17,473 bases of DNA from positions 1 through 17,473 of the forward strand of contig JAABSS010000454.1 in NCBI GenBank assembly GCA_011390235.1. Reading direction: 5' to 3'. Shown here one piece after another: positions 15,476 through 17,473 of the stretch (within the stretch, counting starts at the first letter, position 1; every line of letters starts with the position of its first letter). The DNA is from Desulfotignum sp. GTDB lineage: Bacteria > Desulfobacterota > Desulfobacteria > Desulfobacterales > Desulfobacteraceae. The notes beneath the pieces were generated by a model that was not told where the DNA came from, did no database searches, and saw nothing but the letters and a program-made list of their open reading frames with translations. The position numbers and the translations under genes are program-made.

Positions 15476-16402
15476 ATGAGCCTGAAAGACTTTCACAGCG
15501 ATGCATCTGATATGTCTGAAGAAGACACTGACAGCATTGCTTCTTCTTCTTATCTTCAGGAACTCAATACCCTGAAAATCGATAAATTGTCCAACCGGGT
15601 CACCATCATTTCGGTGATGCTTCCGGTATTCATTGGTGTGGTGCTGTTTTTTATTTATCTGGACATCAAGGACCAGGTTGTGGACGCAGATATTTCAAAA
15701 AACAATCAGGTGGAACAACTGCTTCGCCAGTCTGAAGAAAAGCTCAATGCCCTGGATGTAAGAATCGCCAAAAACCAGTTTGCTCTGGATGAAAAACTCC
15801 CGACGCTGGAAAATAAACTTGACTCCCTTGAAGGCCAGGCAGCAAAACTGATCGCTAATAAAGTGGATGCAACAGACATGGATACCAGCATTGGCCGACT
15901 GGATGCGGCTTTGGACAGACATGATCAGCGTATCCAGAACAATGCAAACCAGGACAAAGCCAACGTGGCCCAGATGGAGCGAATCAATGCATCGCTTCAG
16001 AGCGCGCTCCAAACACATCAGGAGGCGTTTGAAAAAATTATCAGTGGACTGGAAGAAAAAATATCCGCACTTGCAGAAACCATGGATGCCAGGATGGTTG
16101 AGCTTCAGACCCTGCAAAAAAACATAAGCCTTCTGGACAAAAAAATCAAGGATGTAGAAAACCAGACCTTGACCCGCAAAGAACTGGCCCGGCGGTTTGC
16201 CGATCTGGAAGCCAACCTGGATGAGGCGGTTACAGACCTGAAACAAAAATTAGAAAACCCTGCCTTGTCTTCTTCCGCACCTTCCAGCGATGACCAGTCC
16301 AAAAAGAAAAAAACCGAACCCGCAGATACACAGCCCGAACCTTTACTGGACACGGAAGCGCCTGCTTCAGATACCATTTCTGAAGATACCCTGAGCCAAT
16401 GA
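15476..16402 (+). CDS. Single-pass membrane protein with long coiled coil, unknown function
   Basis: 308 residues. The acidic, Ser-rich N-terminus (about 1-40) has no signal peptide; one membrane segment lies at about 42-62 (VTIISVMLPVFIGVVLFFIYL). About residues 65-258 are almost continuous heptad-type helix, rich in Leu, Asp, Gln and Lys and with few prolines or glycines. The last 50 residues are Ser/Pro/Asp/Glu-rich and probably disordered. The topology is likely N-terminus in the cytoplasm and a coiled-coil rod outside, but the opposite is possible. The ATG has an excellent site (GGAGGA, 8 bases away). It lies 39 bases after guaA. No family is recognised; coiled coils of this sort give weak, misleading similarity to many filament-like proteins. 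Confidence 0.85.
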   Translation: MSLKDFHSDASDMSEEDTDSIASSSYLQELNTLKIDKLSNRVTIISVMLPVFIGVVLFFIYLDIKDQVVDADISKNNQVEQLLRQSEEKLNALDVRIAKNQFALDEKLPTLENKLDSLEGQAAKLIANKVDATDMDTSIGRLDAALDRHDQRIQNNANQDKANVAQMERINASLQSALQTHQEAFEKIISGLEEKISALAETMDARMVELQTLQKNISLLDKKIKDVENQTLTRKELARRFADLEANLDEAVTDLKQKLENPALSSSAPSSDDQSKKKKTEPADTQPEPLLDTEAPASDTISEDTLSQ

Positions 16403-16419
16403 CCTTGTGGAAATTTGGG

Positions 16420-16448
16420 TTGAACTTTTACGCAAATTGGGTTATACC
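16420..16448 (+). promoter_or_regulatory. Candidate promoter for the small cysteine protein gene
   Basis: TTGAAC (16420-16425) and TATACC (16443-16448) are separated by exactly 17 bases, each a 4 of 6 match to consensus. The ATG lies about 40 bases after the -10. It falls in the 87-base gap after the coiled-coil gene. Confidence 0.35.
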
Positions 16449-16489
16449 TGAAAAATCTGCCGGACCACCCATTGACATAAGGAACCGAC

Positions 16490-16672
16490 ATGTCCAAACA
16501 ACATCCGGAATGCCCCTTGTACAATCACTCAACCTGCAGGGAGTTGCATAACCCAAAACTTTGTGCCATCATTCGGGAAGACCGGATGTGTTTAAAAAAA
16601 CAACAAAAAACCAAAAAAGACGATTCAAACAATACTGCCAGTCACAACACCAGCATTAATCACCCTATTTGA
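16490..16672 (+). CDS. Small four-cysteine protein, unknown function
   Basis: 60 residues, soluble, no signal peptide. Four cysteines at positions 8, 16, 25 and 34 (spacing 7, 8 and 8 residues) fall in the first half, which also holds three His; this could bind Zn or an Fe-S cluster, but the spacing is not a standard motif. The second half is a basic run of Lys/Gln followed by an Asn/Ser/His-rich tail. Support for a real gene: an AAGGA site 6 bases before the ATG, a possible promoter upstream, the clear residue bias and lack of a competing frame. Its stop overlaps the end of the convergent mltD-type gene by 8 bases. I believe similar short cysteine proteins occur in related sulfate reducers, but this is from memory and unverified. 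Confidence 0.65.
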   Translation: MSKQHPECPLYNHSTCRELHNPKLCAIIREDRMCLKKQQKTKKDDSNNTASHNTSINHPI

Positions 16673-17473
16673 CCACCAGCCTGTCCCCTGGATGGATCAT
16701 TTTTTTCAAAGAGATATTATTGAGCCGCAGCAAAGCAGCCAGGGACATATCATACTCTTTGGCTATACTGATAAGGCTTTCCCCTGATTTTACGATGTGA
16801 AATTTTTTATGGGTCCGGTTTTGCCACTGTTCATACAAATCAGCAAACCGTGCGTTGAAATCTTTTTCACAACCCTGGGGAACCAGCAGGCTTATCCTGC
16901 CGGGTGAAAGATAATACCCCCTGATCTCCGGATTCATGATTTTAAGGGTTTTAAAAGATATACCGGCAGCCTTTGCGATGAGAACAAGGGGCAATTGTTT
17001 ATCTGATGAAAAATTGAGCTGTGAAAAGGTGAAAACCGGATACAGATCAACAGGTTCCAGATCAAATCCGTATTTTGCGGGATTTTCCAGAATCAGCTTG
17101 GCAGCAATTATTTTGTACATGTACTGCTGGGTTTCAAGGGGCAGATACAACTCAAAATAGTTACTGGTCTGCTGGATATCAATTTCCACAGCAAGCCCGT
17201 GCTCCCCCATGTTATAGGCAGCCAATGCCAGGACAAAGGAATCGAACTCATCAAACAGTTTTTTCAAATAAAAACAAGCGGCCCGGGTTGATTTGAAAAT
17301 ATTACGGCGTTCATCCACCCGGGTGTCAATGCGCAGTCCATACCGCTGACCTGTATCTTTTACAATCTGCCAGTATCCAACTGCATTGGCAGAGGATCTG
17401 GCATGGGGTCTGAGAGCACTTTCTATGACCGGCACATATTTAAGGTCATCAGGTAATTGTTCCCGGGCCAGTA
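16665..17473 (-). CDS. mltD: MltD-type lytic transglycosylase with C-terminal LysM, truncated
   Basis: Cleaves peptidoglycan glycan strands at the envelope. The frame stays open to the window edge, so the N-terminus (signal peptide and start) is missing; 269 residues are visible, ending in VVK and a TAG stop. A GTG at 17433-17435 (complement) falls inside the conserved LKYVPVIES and is not the start. The catalytic Glu of VPVIES is encoded at 17421-17423 (complement). Further SLT motifs: AVGYWQIVKDTGQRYGL, the helical KSTRAACFYLKKL, and LALAAYNMGEHG, then NYFELYLPLETQQYMYKIIAAK, all in MltD order. A weak LysM-like stretch lies in the middle and a clear LysM at the end (HIVKSGESLISIAKEYDMSL to GDRLVVK), which anchors to peptidoglycan. 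Convergent with the small cysteine gene. Confidence 0.9.
   Translation of the reverse strand, partial: LAREQLPDDLKYVPVIESALRPHARSSANAVGYWQIVKDTGQRYGLRIDTRVDERRNIFKSTRAACFYLKKLFDEFDSFVLALAAYNMGEHGLAVEIDIQQTSNYFELYLPLETQQYMYKIIAAKLILENPAKYGFDLEPVDLYPVFTFSQLNFSSDKQLPLVLIAKAAGISFKTLKIMNPEIRGYYLSPGRISLLVPQGCEKDFNARFADLYEQWQNRTHKKFHIVKSGESLISIAKEYDMSLAALLRLNNISLKKMIHPGDRLVVK
16673..16706 (+). terminator. Candidate terminator for the guaA-side transcript
   Basis: CCACCAG (16673-16679) pairs with CTGGATGG (16688-16695), a 7-bp stem with one bulged A and an 8-base loop; a run of seven T begins at 16700 after ATCA. It directly follows the stop codon of the small protein, inside the 3' end of the opposing gene. 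The 4-base gap between stem and T-run and the bulge make it a modest candidate. Confidence 0.4.

Noticed and set aside
1..17473. Mobile elements, CRISPR, tRNA, toxin-antitoxin or defence system
   Set aside because: No transposase, integrase, regularly spaced repeats, tRNA-like fold or toxin-like small gene pair was recognised; nearly every base belongs to a core gene.

Overview
The window reads as a chromosomal core region of a Gram-negative, strictly housekeeping-rich stretch. The protein styles (a separate SecD and SecF pair, a lipidated YbgF-like protein linked to sec genes, a DprA-TopA pair, two lytic transglycosylases), the moderate GC content and frequent poly-A tracts suggest a sulfate reducer of the Desulfobacterota (Desulfobacteraceae-like). 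That placement is inferred from general resemblance; there is no rRNA or metabolic marker gene in the window to prove it.

Layout. (1) 1-1344, plus strand: 3' portion of mltF, an MltF-type lytic transglycosylase cut by the left edge. (2) 1483-11086, plus strand: eight genes in one direction: rng (RNase G/E), a membrane protein with a LysM-like start motif, yajC, secD, secF, a ybgF/cpoB-like TPR lipoprotein, dprA and topA. Spacing is tight from yajC onward (2 to 24 bases), so yajC to topA is very probably one transcript. A perfect TTGACA box lies just before the LysM-like gene. (3) 11070-11122: one hairpin that terminates topA and the opposing kinase gene; both stop codons lie inside its arms. 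(4) 11106-13728, minus strand: efp followed by a four-domain cytosolic hybrid histidine kinase whose ATG overlaps the efp stop. (5) 13729-13906: the divergent efp/guaA promoter region, the longest gene-free stretch (178 bases). (6) 13907-16672, plus strand: guaA, a single-pass membrane coiled-coil protein of unknown function, and a 60-residue four-cysteine protein. (7) 16665-17473, minus strand: C-terminal part of an MltD-type lytic transglycosylase with LysM, cut by the right edge.

How the genes work together. YajC, SecD and SecF form the accessory complex of the Sec translocon, which drives export with the proton motive force; the neighbouring LysM-like and YbgF-like proteins and the two lytic transglycosylases are all predicted envelope proteins. 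RNase G, DprA, topoisomerase I, EF-P and GMP synthase serve RNA turnover, DNA uptake/recombination, supercoiling, translation of polyproline stretches and purine synthesis.

No mobile element, CRISPR array, rRNA, tRNA, toxin-antitoxin or defence gene was seen, and I did not find an obvious undescribed system. The features most worth a second look are the efp-coupled hybrid kinase with a receiver that lacks its phospho-acceptor Asp, the shared bidirectional terminator that gives both convergent proteins an Ala-Val end, a Gln-to-His change next to the GuaA nucleophile, and the two unrecognised genes after guaA.
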